Of a stretch of 64,000 bases of DNA, positions 32,701 through 44,647 are shown one piece after another (positions within the stretch are counted from its first letter, which is position 1; each line of letters begins with the position of its first letter). Made by a program: the position numbers and the translations under genes. The DNA is from Branchiostoma floridae. Its lineage: Eukaryota > Chordata > Leptocardii > Amphioxiformes > Branchiostomatidae. The stretch covers positions 1 through 64,000 of the forward strand of contig NW_023365765.1 of NCBI RefSeq assembly GCF_000003815.2, written 5' to 3'. The notes under the pieces were generated by a model that searched no databases, was not told the origin of the DNA, and saw nothing but the letters and a program-made list of their open reading frames with translations.

Positions 32701-33335
32701 TTTTAATGCATTGGTCATTCTTGCCTGATGAAGCTGCAGCAGACACAGCCAGAATTTTGGCGAGCAGTTTCTTTTTTAGTTGGAACTGCTTACCATGCCA
32801 ATCTTTTTTAGATTTTTTTGTAAAGATTTATCTTCGACTTTTTCATGCTAAGATCGCTGGCACACTTGAGACATCCCTTTTGCACCCAACTTTATAAGAT
32901 GGGCTTCTTGATTATCTAGCAAGTGAATATATTTGTCATCGCATCTCAAGCAGGCACGAGGTCTGGTTAACTGTACTTATTAGCATTCTGCATAGCATTC
33001 CAGTCAAGGCGAAATACGTCACTTCTATAATATGCAGGGATATATCTGGATCTTCCAACAACAATGCATGGTACAAAAAGAATCGACTAGCTAAGGATCC
33101 GTGCATACATATCATGGCTACGTCATGCAACCGCCATGGTAGTCACGTGACAACATTTGAATATTATAGAACAGTGATGTGACAAATAAGGTGACGTCAG
33201 CATCCAAACGTCTGTCGAAGACCATGGATGACGTAACCATCTTATGTGTACAAACGATCCTCAACTGACCTATCATAAAACAGCGTTACTAGACAAACAC
33301 TACTACTACTATACTGTACAAGCTACATCACCTGA

Positions 33336-33570
33336 CAGGGCTTGAAACTGGCCGATAAAAAGTGTTAGGAATTTAAAAAAAAAAATTCATGGGATTCATG
33401 TCTATTGACAACGCTATTTTTTTCACATTTACCCTGTTTTTTATGTAATTTTTTAAAATCTTTGCTAGACTAAGTTCACACACTTTGTGAATTTGAATCA
33501 CGTTTTGCTTAAGTCGAAAAAGACAGAATTGTGAACTAACTGTTCCAGACACTAGCAATTTCAAGCCCTG
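33336..33570 (+). mobile_element. hAT-like MITE, 235 bases
   Basis: The ends are CAGGGCTTGAAAC and its near reverse complement ATTTCAAGCCCTG. CAGGG ends are typical of hAT elements. I could not find an 8-base target duplication, so it is old or the limits are slightly wrong. Confidence 0.6.
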
Positions 33571-34271
33571 CTAAAAAGATATGTCACATCATTTCAACAT
33601 CGAACATCGACGTTCAACAAAAACAAGTTATTACAAAAGTACGACGTTAAGTACTGTACAGTATTAGAACATAGATCACATTGATAAAGTTCTGTCCATA
33701 TAATCCACTCAAGATCCATGTCAACTATAGACTACAACTATGGGTTTCCCAAAGTTTATCTATGTTTGCTTAAAGTACAATCGCCATTGCGATTACCACT
33801 AATAATAAAGTGGGATAAAATATAACAATAATCTTTGTTCATTGGCAGACCTACTTAATGGTTAATGAATGAGTTGTTTTGGAAACAATTTAAGACTGTA
33901 CAAACATAACTGTGAAAAAATATAGTAAACGATACTAAACTGTGAAAAAAAATAGTAACAATACCCATATACTGATATAATAACGTATAAATGCTATCTG
34001 AAGTACTGGAGTATCTCTGTCGTCCTATACTTCAACATGGTCGACACCTATCCGATTACCAAGGTCAGGCAGACAGTCGATACAAATCAGTGTATCTACT
34101 ATGCAAACCGCCACATCACACCATTGTGGCTTTAGGTGAGGAGTCTGAGGACGTATAGAATACGATCGCTGATGCTATGGCAATATGATTCATTGGCACC
34201 CAACGTAAGAAGGTCCAATTTCACTTGTTTTGTGTATTACCGCAACAATACATCGACTTTGACACAACAAG

Positions 34272-34440
34272 TTATCTCCAAGCAGTTAGCATAGGATAGT
34301 ATGAAAACCTGCCAGAAGAGTGAAGCTGGCCTAGGAGTGTGTTTGGCTTTCCAGTAGCTGATGACTCCCTTTGGCCAACTGTACTCCCTAGCCAGCTTTG
34401 ATACTATCTTATGCCACTGGTAAATCTGCCTGGAGATTAA
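34272..34440 (+). mobile_element. hAT-type palindromic MITE, copy C
   Basis: TTATCTCCAAGCAG at the left and CTGCCTGGAGATTAA at the right, with GATAGTATG and GATACTATCTTATG arms inside. Same family as 49261-49423. It lies just downstream of the IQ-motif gene. Confidence 0.8.
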
Positions 34441-34999
34441 CTGCAAGGATGGCGCTGGCACTTTCTGTAAGCAGCCTGAAATCCAGCAGCTTCTGTGCAC
34501 CCATAAGAGAGCAGCACTTGGCTTGTAGCTTTTTCCATCTTCCCTTTAAAGTTTAAAGCTTTGTAGCTTGGGCTATTTCTACTCACGACACACATTACGA
34601 TCTGCATAGCTTCATTTACAGCACATGTACTGAGTACCTCTCTTCTCTTCTTTTTGAGATATGTCTCTATCAGGCGAAGGAGGCATATCTTGAAATATGG
34701 ACTAGGATTTGTACTAACTTTCATCAAATACGCGAGGAAGTACAATCGCCATATATTCGCATTGTCTTCAGTTTTTACGTACCAGTTTACACTTACACAT
34801 TTAAGTAGGTAAAAACATGACACAAAACCTAGTACGATACAACAAAAAGCATTCAGAACTTCAGCCGAATCAAAAATAAAACAGTCTTTCGGGAATGGTA
34901 TTTGACGGTGCGGTATACATTTTTCTATGAGTCATGCTAGTACTCGTTCTAACGATAAAACACAGAAGACCTTCAGACGAGAACACGGACAGATCCACA

Positions 35000-36093
35000 C
35001 TAACTCTCACCCGGTTCAGGCTCCCACTTGTCCGTAAACGAGGCGCTGTTCCGGTCCAGTTCAGCTCCCTTGTCTTTTGGTCCACTATTTCTGGCAGGCT
35101 CCAACCCGGACTCTTCGAAGGTGTCGTCGTCCGACGCCTCCACCACCGTGACCTGCTCCTCGCTGCTCCGCTCGTCGCTCGACACGGACGTGGCAGTTCT
35201 TTCCTCTGTGGTGACGACCTCAGAGGATTTGGGCGTCACCACGGTGGTGATCTCCTTGACGACGGTGTGCTCCACCTTGACGACGGTCTGCGTTTTCCCC
35301 TCGGGGCCCGTCTCCATGGAGACGGTTCTCTCTGACGTCACGACGACTTCCGGCGTGGGCTTGTCGAACGATTCAGCGATGAGGCAGGGGTAGACTTCGT
35401 TCTCCTGTTTCGCCACAGTCTTCGTTTCAACGACCATTACGGATGGTTCCTCAACAGGCTCTGAGAACTCTACCTCTTCCTTAGCAACGGTTTCCACGGG
35501 CTCCGGTAATAGAGGAGGAGGTGCCACAAAAGAGACTTCCGTACCGGGCTGGTATAGAACCTTCTCACTCGCCTCTACAGTTTCCTTCTCCAGAACGTCC
35601 AGCTTTTCCGTGACAGCCTTCATCATAGCTGGTTCAACTTCTCCCTCAAAAATGGGTTCTTTGCTGAAGACGGGCTCAGTTGCTTCAGTTCCACCGCCAA
35701 GCATGTCGAACTCGGCCGGGGTGGGCGGTGGAGTCGGCGGAGTCGGCTTGGAGAACGGAGCCGGCGAGGTCTTCTCGGGCGACGACGTCTCGGGCGACTC
35801 GGCTTCCGTCGGAGACGGCGTCTCGGCAATCTCTGGCTGCGTCACTTCCGGAGAAGACGGAGGTGTATCCGGTTGTTTCGCGAACAACTCAGTTGGTGAG
35901 GATTCTGCTACTGGAGATGGTGCCGCTTCCTCAACAGGGGATGTGTCGACCGCGAACGTCGCAGGGGGTTCTATCCGGCTCTCCGTTTCCATGACAACGT
36001 GCAGCTCTGTGACGTCAGTAGGCATGGATAGTGACGACTCTTCTTCAGTCACGGATTCTGGTGATTCCTCTGTCACGTGATCAGCCTCTGCAC
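35000..36093 (-). CDS. IQ-motif protein, last coding exon (Pro/Glu/Thr-rich tail)
   Basis: Acceptor TTGTGTTCCAG|GT (boundary 36094|36093). The first two bases complete the glycine codon begun in the exon at 36658. Then 363 codons to the stop at 35000-35002. The tail is low in hydrophobic clusters and rich in Glu, Pro, Thr, Ser and Val, with runs such as KPTPPTPPPTPAEF and a Val/Thr-rich part (VVKVEHTVVKEITTVV), and is probably disordered. No enzyme motif is visible. Exons, phases and composition are seen; the function is inferred from the IQ motifs upstream. Confidence 0.85.
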
Positions 36094-36657
36094 CTGGAAC
36101 ACAAGCACAAACTCAACATCTTATAACAATTGGCAATCCCAAATGCGATGTCACCATTTACTTCTTAGTCCAATACGTCATCATCATCATCAGTCGACCT
36201 ATTCAATATGAGTATCATCCTTCGATTTTACATATTTTGTAATCATGATAGACTAGGTTCAAGAAGATGAAGAATTGGACTGAGATTCGTTAACTTCAGG
36301 AGCAAAAGCCACGTGCTGAAGAAAACAGATCGAAATCTGCACACTGAAAATTATCACTACGACAGTTGACAAACAACAACGAACGACGTGAGTAAAGGAG
36401 ACGTTGAAACAAAAGATTTTTCGATGTCTGAGCAATTAAATACCAGCTTGGCGACGAGGGCGTCGTCTACCACAGGGGGTGTAGAACATTGTGCCCAGTT
36501 AGTCCTGGCAGTGTATATTCGTGTAATGATGGAGACATCTACTGTGGATTAAGACCCAATTAAAGGATAGGGAGTCACATGCCCCGAAGTCATCTGACTC
36601 GGTTACAGTCAGTAGACATCCGTCTATTATAGTGGACCACAATAAGATGAACCTTAC

Positions 36658-37212
36658 CCGGTACGTCCCTTCTCTTGACGCTGACTTGTTTCCTTGTCTT
36701 CCACCCGCGGTATCCCGCCTGGATCTTGACTGCTGCGTCTTTCTCCTCCTTCAGCTTCTTCACCTTCTTCCTGCTCTGGTGACCTCTAAATCCAGCCTGG
36801 ATTTTTGTGGCCGCTACGGCTGCTTCACCTTCATCTTCTTCCGGTTCAAACGCCTTTACTTCCGATTCAATCTCTTCTACTTCCGGTTCAAGCTCCTCTA
36901 CTTCCGGTACACTCTCCTCAACTTCTGGTACAATCTCATGTACATCTGGTGCATGCTCCTCTACTTTCGGTTCAAACTTTACTTCTTCCGGTTCGACAGT
37001 CTTCTGGATTTTCGGTTCCTTTGGCACTGTTTCTAGCGTTTCGATGTCCTCCTTTTCCTCCTGAGCATCTTCCTCCACGTGTACATCCCCCGGAGTGTCT
37101 TCTGCCACTTCCTCGATGTCCGGTGTCAGCTCCTCCGGCGCTGGAGGCTCCTTGTGGATATCGATGGTGATTTCTGGTTCCGGTGGGACCTCCAAAGCAT
37201 CGCTAGCATCAG
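36658..37212 (-). CDS. IQ-motif protein, acidic and calmodulin-binding exon
   Basis: 555 bases between acceptor TTCTGTTCCAG|CT (37212) and donor CCGG|GTAAGG (36658|36657). About 130 residues of Glu-rich sequence with degenerate (V/L)(P/E)EVEE repeats lead into two IQ motifs, KIQAGFRGHQSRKK and KIQAGYRGWKTRKQ. These match IQxxxRGxxxR, the calmodulin-binding motif, and are closest in style to neuromodulin/neurogranin and insect Igloo. In the predicted 640-aa protein they fall near residues 228-241 and 254-267. The likely role is to hold apo-calmodulin at a membrane or cytoskeleton. A sperm or ciliary IQ protein is an alternative. Confidence 0.88.
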
Positions 37213-37617
37213 CTGGAACAGAATAGTATGAACGTCATCTACGTTGGTGAAGGTTAGACATCCAGGTAATAATTACGCCAAAAAGCTACTGAAGCAACTG
37301 GATATGATTTTGGAAATGGTCAGACCTTTCACTTTTCAGACAACCATTCTGTGTCTTTTGTCATGTGTCAGTGACAATGGAAAAATCACAGCAAAGACAT
37401 AAAATCTCTCTCCAACAAGATTTCTAAGTCATCTAAACTTTACAAAATGTCAGAAGCAAACATGAATGAAGCCGCGGAATTTCAAAGAATGCAATCCGCC
37501 AAAACAACAGCATCAGAAACACTAGGTTGCTGGTAAGTTACTATGCAAGGTATGCAAGTTATTTTGCCAAAATAACAACGCTGTAGTGATTTTTTGCACA
37601 AGGAATCGCAGCATTAC

Positions 37618-37678
37618 CTGTTTCGGTCGTTCGTATGTGTTCTTCAAGGGATGAGACTCTTTCCACTACAGCTTCGGC
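37618..37678 (-). CDS. IQ-motif protein, small exon 2
   Basis: 61 bases, acceptor TTTTTCCAG|GCC and donor ACAG|GTAATG, coding AEAVVERVSSLEEHIRTTET plus one base. The single base plus CT from the next exon makes an Ala codon. It starts in phase 0, matching the end of the membrane-anchor exon at 50933. The composition suggests a short coiled-coil helix. Confidence 0.75.
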
Positions 37679-38276
37679 CTGGAAAAACAAAGCAAGATTA
37701 CTGTATTTCTCTAGTTTGTGGGTGTTATATCCCGAATCATTCCTCCATTAGAATTGACAATGATTGGTAAGACACATTGTACACAACTTGAGGTACAGAA
37801 CCGTTGATTTAATTAGTTTTTGCTAAAAAAATAAGACAATAGGGATACTTTTTGCAGAAAAAAAATGACACGAGGAAGGTCAAAGATAGAGGTTAAAGTG
37901 AGTAACACGAAGTCATGACCAAAGAATACAAACTCCTGTAGTACCAATGGCAGGGGCTAGGGGGCGTAACAGCCAACTCGTCGAGCATTTCATTTAGTAA
38001 CCAACAACTTCAATACAATCCATTGTATTGTGTTGTTACAATTCTAATAAAGTTAAAGTTAATCCATTGATTCCTTGTTGGTTCGTCATGTTGACAACCC
38101 CACAGTCAGAGAACGGTCCCGAATACGTAGCAAGCTTGGCGGAGGTAAATAGCAATAGCTTTATTCCCAAGATTTAAACACCCACTACCGCTAAGGAATA
38201 ACCGAGCCAGCTGCTAGAGGGCCTTGGCTAAACTCCGCACATTCAACACATTCCTAGACAACCTGTTGCTATGCGA

Positions 38277-38296
38277 TGACGTCACTAATGACGTCA
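38277..38296. promoter_or_regulatory. Paired CRE sites
   Basis: Two perfect TGACGTCA octamers (38277-38284, 38289-38296) separated by four bases. A possible enhancer in the intron of the IQ-motif gene. Confidence 0.35.
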
Positions 38297-39813
38297 GCTT
38301 CTCCCTCCTGTCTGTGTAAAGACTAAGGAAGGATTAAGACCTGAGTAGGGTAAGGAAGATTCCATCACGTCGTTCCCACAGCTTACACGTAAACACACAT
38401 TCTTGGGCCCAAACTTGGGTAGTGTCGCTACAGACTGGGGTCCTTCTGGGATATTCCATGTGGATGTTCATGAAAGGGGGATGAGAATTTTTAGGGAAAC
38501 GAAAACTGGGATCGACGTTATTTACTGGATAGAAGAAATGGTCAGGAAATGCGTACTCTGCCAAGGTCGAACGTCTCTGGTACCTTATGTGGTTAGATAC
38601 ATGTGCGTATGAGGATTGCCCTTATCTGCGGCCTGTGCGTCATTTTTTCTTAAATGTTATACAATGTTACAGTGATACTAGTCGTACTGTCTGTGTTGGT
38701 AACTGGAATGGATATTAAAGGTCTACAAGCTGCATACAACCTAATATCAACCTTACATATAAAAACTACGTTATGACATATCAAAACAAAACAAAAAGTA
38801 TTGTAACAACTGTACTGTTGTACTTCATACATGCATTTCCCCCTTTTATGTCATAGCTTCATGCCAACGTTAACTTCTCACTACCAGTGCACACCCATAG
38901 CGCACCCATACGTTTGTGATCGCAACTTCGGCTTCCGCATCCTTGTTTTGTGTTTGTAACTAAGCTGCCAACGTTGATTTGGACTGTACAGCAGTTAGGT
39001 TTATCTCACGGGTTAGGAATGTCCCAACCAGCAGCAGTTGTCTCCCATCTGTTCATCAACTGTCAAGTACACGGACATGTCCTCCGCTGTGTCCTCAGTC
39101 TTTGCCTTATAAACATTAAGGCCCATGAGAGGTAAATAATCAATCAACAAAATTTTGATAAGCAGTCCATTTGTAGGGTTTTATATTTGGAACTTCTACT
39201 GCTATATTTTGCAATTTGATGTCTAATTCAAGAGCAAGCTTAAGGCAGATGCCGTTTGGTTGCTTGCGATGATGATGTGTTCGGTTGATGGAAAGGATTC
39301 AGTCAGTCGAACTGGACATTAACCCGGACTATAAAATATGGCGACATATTGGCCAAAACAAGTTGTGTAGGACTCAGTGTCCTCAGATGTCACCATGTAA
39401 GATATCTGTCACTAGGGTGTAACATTTCGTACGTCACATTTCGAAATTTCTGTGTCAATTTATTTGCACGGAAGTAAATAAACTTCAGACACAAAACGTT
39501 TTAGATAAAACTGCTATCATGTACATGAACTATGTTCATTTCTGGTGACAAAGTGTTCTGTTATACAATAGTACCGAGTGATCATCATTGGTTTAAAATT
39601 AAATACTTAAGAATAATTTGTATATCAATCTTTTTAGCGCCTTTAATTGTAAAGAGTGAAAAGAAACAAGTACCTAATGGATTAAATGGAGAAGGTAGTA
39701 AGACTAATTATATCTGTCTATTAAGGATATTTTTTTTTTGAAACAGTAATTGACATAGACCATTATAAAGAAGAATTCTTCTAATTAACGAGGGCATAAC
39801 ATGATTAGTAGTA

Positions 39814-40388
39814 CGAGGGGCGTTCAAGAAGTAATCCACCTGGCCCACTTCTAGTTGTCTGATCTAGATGAAATTTTGCACATGTAATGATTCATATCTC
39901 TATGGGTTATGTTGCAAAAAACAGCTCTGAACTAATTTTGGTTTTTGATTTAAAGGTGTTTGAACTGAGTCAGGTGTGAAATGGACCAGGTGTGAAATGG
40001 AGCCAGTTGAGTGTTGCGCAGTGATCCGGTTTTTGTATTTGAAAGGACGCATACATTTCACTTTTGATGAAATAAAAGAAACTTATGGTGATGATTCCCC
40101 ATCATATGACCTTGTAAAACGCTGGCATTGTGAATTCAAACATGGCCGGAAGTCTGTGGAAACAGCTCCCAGACCTGGTCGTCCCTCTTCTGCCATTGAT
40201 GAGGCATCTGTTTCAGGACCAACCTGGGGCGTCCTACAAAAACGGTGTACAGAGCTGCATCAAACGATGGTAGAAATGCATAACTCTGGGTGATTCCTAT
40301 GAAGAGAAAGACTAATAACTGCACCAAGTTTCATTAATCTCCCCCTTTGGGAAATGTGTCAGGTGGATTACTTCTTGAACGCCCCTCG
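39814..40388 (+). mobile_element. Internally deleted mariner transposon
   Basis: Terminal inverted repeats CGAGGGGCGTTCAAGAAGTA at 39814 and its complement ending at 40388, flanked by TA on both sides (39812-39813, 40389-40390), the target duplication of Tc1/mariner. 575 bases against about 1.3 kb for a full mariner. The termini look well preserved. Confidence 0.93.
39997..40293 (+). pseudogene. Mariner transposase remnant
   Basis: ATG-started reading frame for the N-terminal helix-turn-helix region of a mariner/SETMAR-type transposase: VIRFLYLKGR, ETYGDDSPSYDLVKRW, then the AT-hook-like PRPGRPSS. The catalytic DD(34)D part is deleted. Sequence from about 40232 resembles the normal C-terminal end in another frame, with a stop in it. 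The protein cannot be active; the copy can only be moved by a transposase made elsewhere. Confidence 0.88.
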
Positions 40389-40619
40389 TAAGTGTAGAGA
40401 AATTGATGCTTGACATTCATTTACTCAATGAACACAGTAAGGCATTTGCTATGCTTTGTAAATTTTTCGGGTTTGTATATATTTGACTGGTTCATTGATT
40501 AATCAATTGATTGATTGATCAGCAAGATGATTGATGGATTCTTTAAGTCACTGTCTTGAATATATCATTTTACCCTGAAACAAAAATAAAAGACAATGCC
40601 GTGGAAAAGAGGCATCCAT

Positions 40620-40820
40620 TTAAAACCTAACCACGTTTCCTTCACTGCCCACGTACATGTTTATTGGAAAGGTCGTCTGAAACACACCGGCGCTGTCGGT
40701 AAGGGAACGTAAATCGACCCGTGTTACACAACCTAACACAACTCCCCGCTCGATATGAGGCATCTGTCGTGTTCCAGATAACTTCTTCGGTCGTATGTTT
40801 ATCCCTAGGAAGATTGGGGG
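40620..40820 (-). CDS. Possible terminal exon, unidentified
   Basis: An open stretch of 66 codons before a stop, entered through an AG at 40822-40821 (ATGACTCAG) with a weak pyrimidine tract. The amino-acid mix is protein-like (MPHIERGVVLGCVTRVDLRS). The phase (0) would fit as an alternative last exon after the membrane-anchor exon at 50933. It may be a chance ORF. Confidence 0.2.
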   Translation of the reverse strand, partial: PPIFLGINIRPKKLSGTRQMPHIERGVVLGCVTRVDLRSLTDSAGVFQTTFPINMYVGSEGNVVRF

Positions 40821-42097
40821 CTGAGTCATTATGCTAATATTAACATATCTTTCCACCTTTGTAGTAACCTCTGATAAAATTATCCCACCCATGATAAAAA
40901 ACATTGTATAGCACTCTCAACAATGAGTCTGAGAAGCACAATGTTATAGTCTGATATAATATAATTACAGATGATACTGATGCAGATACTTGGCAAACGC
41001 CTCTATGGACAAGATCAATAGTGTTTCATGTATTATCTTAATGGATCTTTTTCTTGCAATGATCATATCTCTGTTTGAATAGCTGATGGACATTATCCCA
41101 TGTCTCGACCTCTTGTAAAATGTTGATTGATAGTTGCGATAATAATGCTCGTAGATGGAATCGGAGAATGGGCATCAGATCATTAATTCTTTTAATGATG
41201 GTTAGCAGACTCCCAGATCAAAATCAAAATACCTAGCGAACGATTCTAGACATCAAACATTTAAGGTTAAAATGACGGTTTTTACCTCTTTTATCTGTAT
41301 CTACTTTGTGTAGGACTGTGTTTTCTGTTGTCTTTCGTCAGTGGCATAGCTAGGAAAAAAAAAGACTCTCTCCAACCCGATCATTCCAGTGTCACTGAAA
41401 GACATCGGATGTTTTCTGAAACTTCTGGCCGTTTGCAAAATAATATCCAGTTGCTTGGCAACGAACAGTAGATGAACATCAGTTGATGATGACGCATGTC
41501 TGAGTGAGAGACTCCCGTATGAGTCAGGACCAGACGGAGATTTTGTTACCCGATCCTGAGACTGTTGGTGGCAGACAATACGTGAGCTGCATAGTCTGGC
41601 AGGAACTGTGACAGTACCGTAGACACTCTGTCATAACACACCTGTTATACTATATGTTAGACTCAATTAGGACAAAGTTCAAAGTCATTCTACTATGCAG
41701 TCATCTGTCTTCTCGTGTTTTTGGAATGCGGCCTTTTTTAAGCAAAACTCCTGAAAGTTTTTTTTTCTCCATTTTGCGGCTCTGTTACCATTCCTCAACT
41801 TTTTGTACCCGACATGTTCATTAGTGTTCTTTTCTATTTGATGTTATATTTTTCTACGTTCTGTCCAGATCTACTTTCTTTCCTAGATCCTCATTCCTTA
41901 TAGCAATTATGTTAAGTTACTCTCTTTGTACCTTGCCAATCCTTGCAAGAAACCTTTAAAGTGACAGTAAAGGCCAGAAGGGCTCGGCAGATCCGTCTTA
42001 TCCCGCGTACCCTTTCAGCAGCTGCCGCCAGACGCCGGGCCAATTGAATCGAAGTGTTTTTACTCAGCAGCCCGTGACTACATGTAGACAGAGTCAT

Positions 42098-42393
42098 TAC
42101 ATCTGTACGGGTCTGGCACGCGTTCCTCATTCTACAGGGGCCGGGCAAGACGCGCTCTGAATAAAGATTTTTGGCAGAATTACTTGTACAATGGGCATGC
42201 AGTGCATACAATGTGTTTTCGCCCCTGTAAGTTTTGTTTTAGAATATGTGACAAATTGTTCTCAACTCAACTCTAGTCTACATCTGTACGGGTCTGGCAC
42301 GCATTTCTCATGCTACAACTCGTACAAGGGCCTGGGAAGACTGGCGCTGAATAACAATTTCTCGCAGAATTAATTACAGTGCATACGAAGTAT
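42098..42393 (+). repeat. Tandem duplication, about 181-base period
   Basis: TACATCTGTACGGGTCTGGC occurs at 42098 and 42279. Both copies continue through a CTGAATAA stretch to GCAGAATTA and CAGTGCATAC. Confidence 0.88.
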
Positions 42394-44561
42394 TGTCATC
42401 TCTATTTAATCTTGTCTTTGGCAAATTTTACTCAATTTTGGGAGAGGCACGTGATGACCCCCCACCCCCCGCCTATGTGCGTTTGCTGAGTTGTGAAGAA
42501 GAAAGGGAGCGAGACGTATAGCTGTGTGCGCACATTCTAAGGCTGCAGATTGCAAAAGACTGAAATGGGAAGAGACGAGATAAATGTAATAGGCTAAAGG
42601 AAGAGAATTTGCATCGAAAGCACATTTCTCTGACGTTAAGCCGGCGGCCCCGTGTATGTGGGGGTTTAGCTTCAGGTGTCAAACCTCGGCATATAGATTA
42701 AAGAACGAAACACACTCATCCGGTGATCCCGTGTTCTTGGCTATATACCCGAGCCTGAGTAGGTAGTTTTAAAGAACGCTTGCAGATAGATGTGCAAAAG
42801 CTAAGTGTGACGGGTCGTTCAGTGTAATATAACCAGCTGCTGCCGCGCCGTGTGCCTGCGAATTCGAAGCTGGTGTGTTACGCTGAAGGGTGGTTATACT
42901 GGCTATATAGATACAAATACAGATACAGATACAAACGCCTCATTTCATTGCTGGCTAACGTAAAAAAATCACAAAGCGTCATGCGATGCTTCTTTTAAAA
43001 TGGGACTCTTTTAAAAATGTTAACGACAGTATGATTACACCTTACATTATGATTATTCATATTTGTGACATATGGGATATGATTAACCGATCAGGCGCCA
43101 GAATTCTTCAACCGTCCGATCACATATCGATTACCGATCGATGAATCGTATGCATATTAAATCAAATCTGTCCCCAAATGACCCGCGATCTACGATTTCA
43201 TCCCCGGGGACTTAATTCTAAACACAATTTCGAATTCGTACAAAATTGAATTATCGTTTGCAGGTTAATTTTCATGACCATTGTGCATGAAAAAACGTCC
43301 GTCCCAAAATGAACGGTGATCGATGATTTTAACCCCAAAGCTAGCTCTCTTATAAAACGTATTTTCTCACAAAATTGTAATATCATAAACAGTATAGATC
43401 AAATGACTTTTCTACAAAGGGAACACCCCGAAGTAACCTGTGACCAACGAGGTAATCCCCAAAGCATTTTAAAGCATTTTTACACAAAATTATGAAATAG
43501 AATGATAGATTACATGATGTTTTGAGAGAGCTAACAGCATTTTGGTAATGCTTTCATGTCTCTGGAGACGGATTAGTACCACACATGCACTCCTACACTA
43601 TGATGTCATGTGTTTTAGTGATCACCATGTTGCAAGGGATTTGGAACCTTATCCCCGAAGTGGTATGAGTAGACTGTAACCTGGCCCCCTGTCGCCATCT
43701 TGGAGTCCGTTATGTATGACTCCATTATAAAACTAGGTTATATTGCGTATTTATAGTATCATTTTACAATAAAGAATTGGAAATATTTATGGTATCATGT
43801 TACAATTAAGAATTGGAAATATTTATGGTAACATTGCAATCAAGCATTGAAAAAATATTGCTGAAGTTTTGTGATTGCTTCGGGTAAATAGGTTTTGATC
43901 TGTTATTCAATTGATGAATACCATTATCTTGAGGTGGCGAACAGCATTTTGTACTGAGTATAAAATTACGAAATTTAGTCATGATGAAATGATGTCAAAT
44001 GGCCGAAGGGATTTGAAATGTTATCCTCGTGGTGACATTACCAGACTGTAATCTGACCCCTTGCTACCATTATAAAGTAAGTATATATTACAAAACTAGG
44101 CCACATGTACATGAATACGACATATTTATGGTATTAGACATCAATGATTTATGGTCGGACCTATTGCTTTGATCCCCGAATCGTTCTGAAGCCATGTACA
44201 GTTTTTATTTTACTCATATACGATATATTGTATTGTGATAGCTAACGGCATTTTGTACGATCATTTTAAAGTCTATCAAAATGGCACATCATTACAAAGT
44301 TTAGTCCTGCTCATATGGTTTTGTGGCTCCGAGAATTTGAGATGTCATCCGTTGACATAACCAGACTGTAACTTGAGCTACTGCTGTCATCGTGAAGAGC
44401 AATCTATGAATATCTTTTTCAAAACTAGGTCATATGGCATATTTATTGCATTACAAGTATATGGGTGGATTTATTGTTTTAATTCTCGAATCGTTCTGTG
44501 ATTGTGTCAAGAAGAGTGTCAGATTTGACCTGTGATTTAACACATAACTGACATATTCATT

Positions 44562-44612
44562 ATATTTCAGCCATACCATAGGTATGGTGAAATATATTGT
44601 ATTCGTAATGTT

Positions 44613-44647
<35 letters not shown>

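Larger units (their letters stand above)
23806..34999. other. Intergenic region rich in SINEs and MITEs
   Basis: About 11 kb without a supported exon. It holds the repeats listed separately plus unassigned A/T-rich sequence. The minus-strand end of the IQ-motif gene lies at 35000; its 3' UTR probably runs into 34441-34999, but I saw no clear polyadenylation signal. Confidence 0.55.

Noticed and set aside
35028-36080. Plus-strand ORFs opposite the IQ-gene last exon
   Set aside because: Mirror frames of Glu/Pro/Thr codons; the minus frame has splice sites and matching phase.
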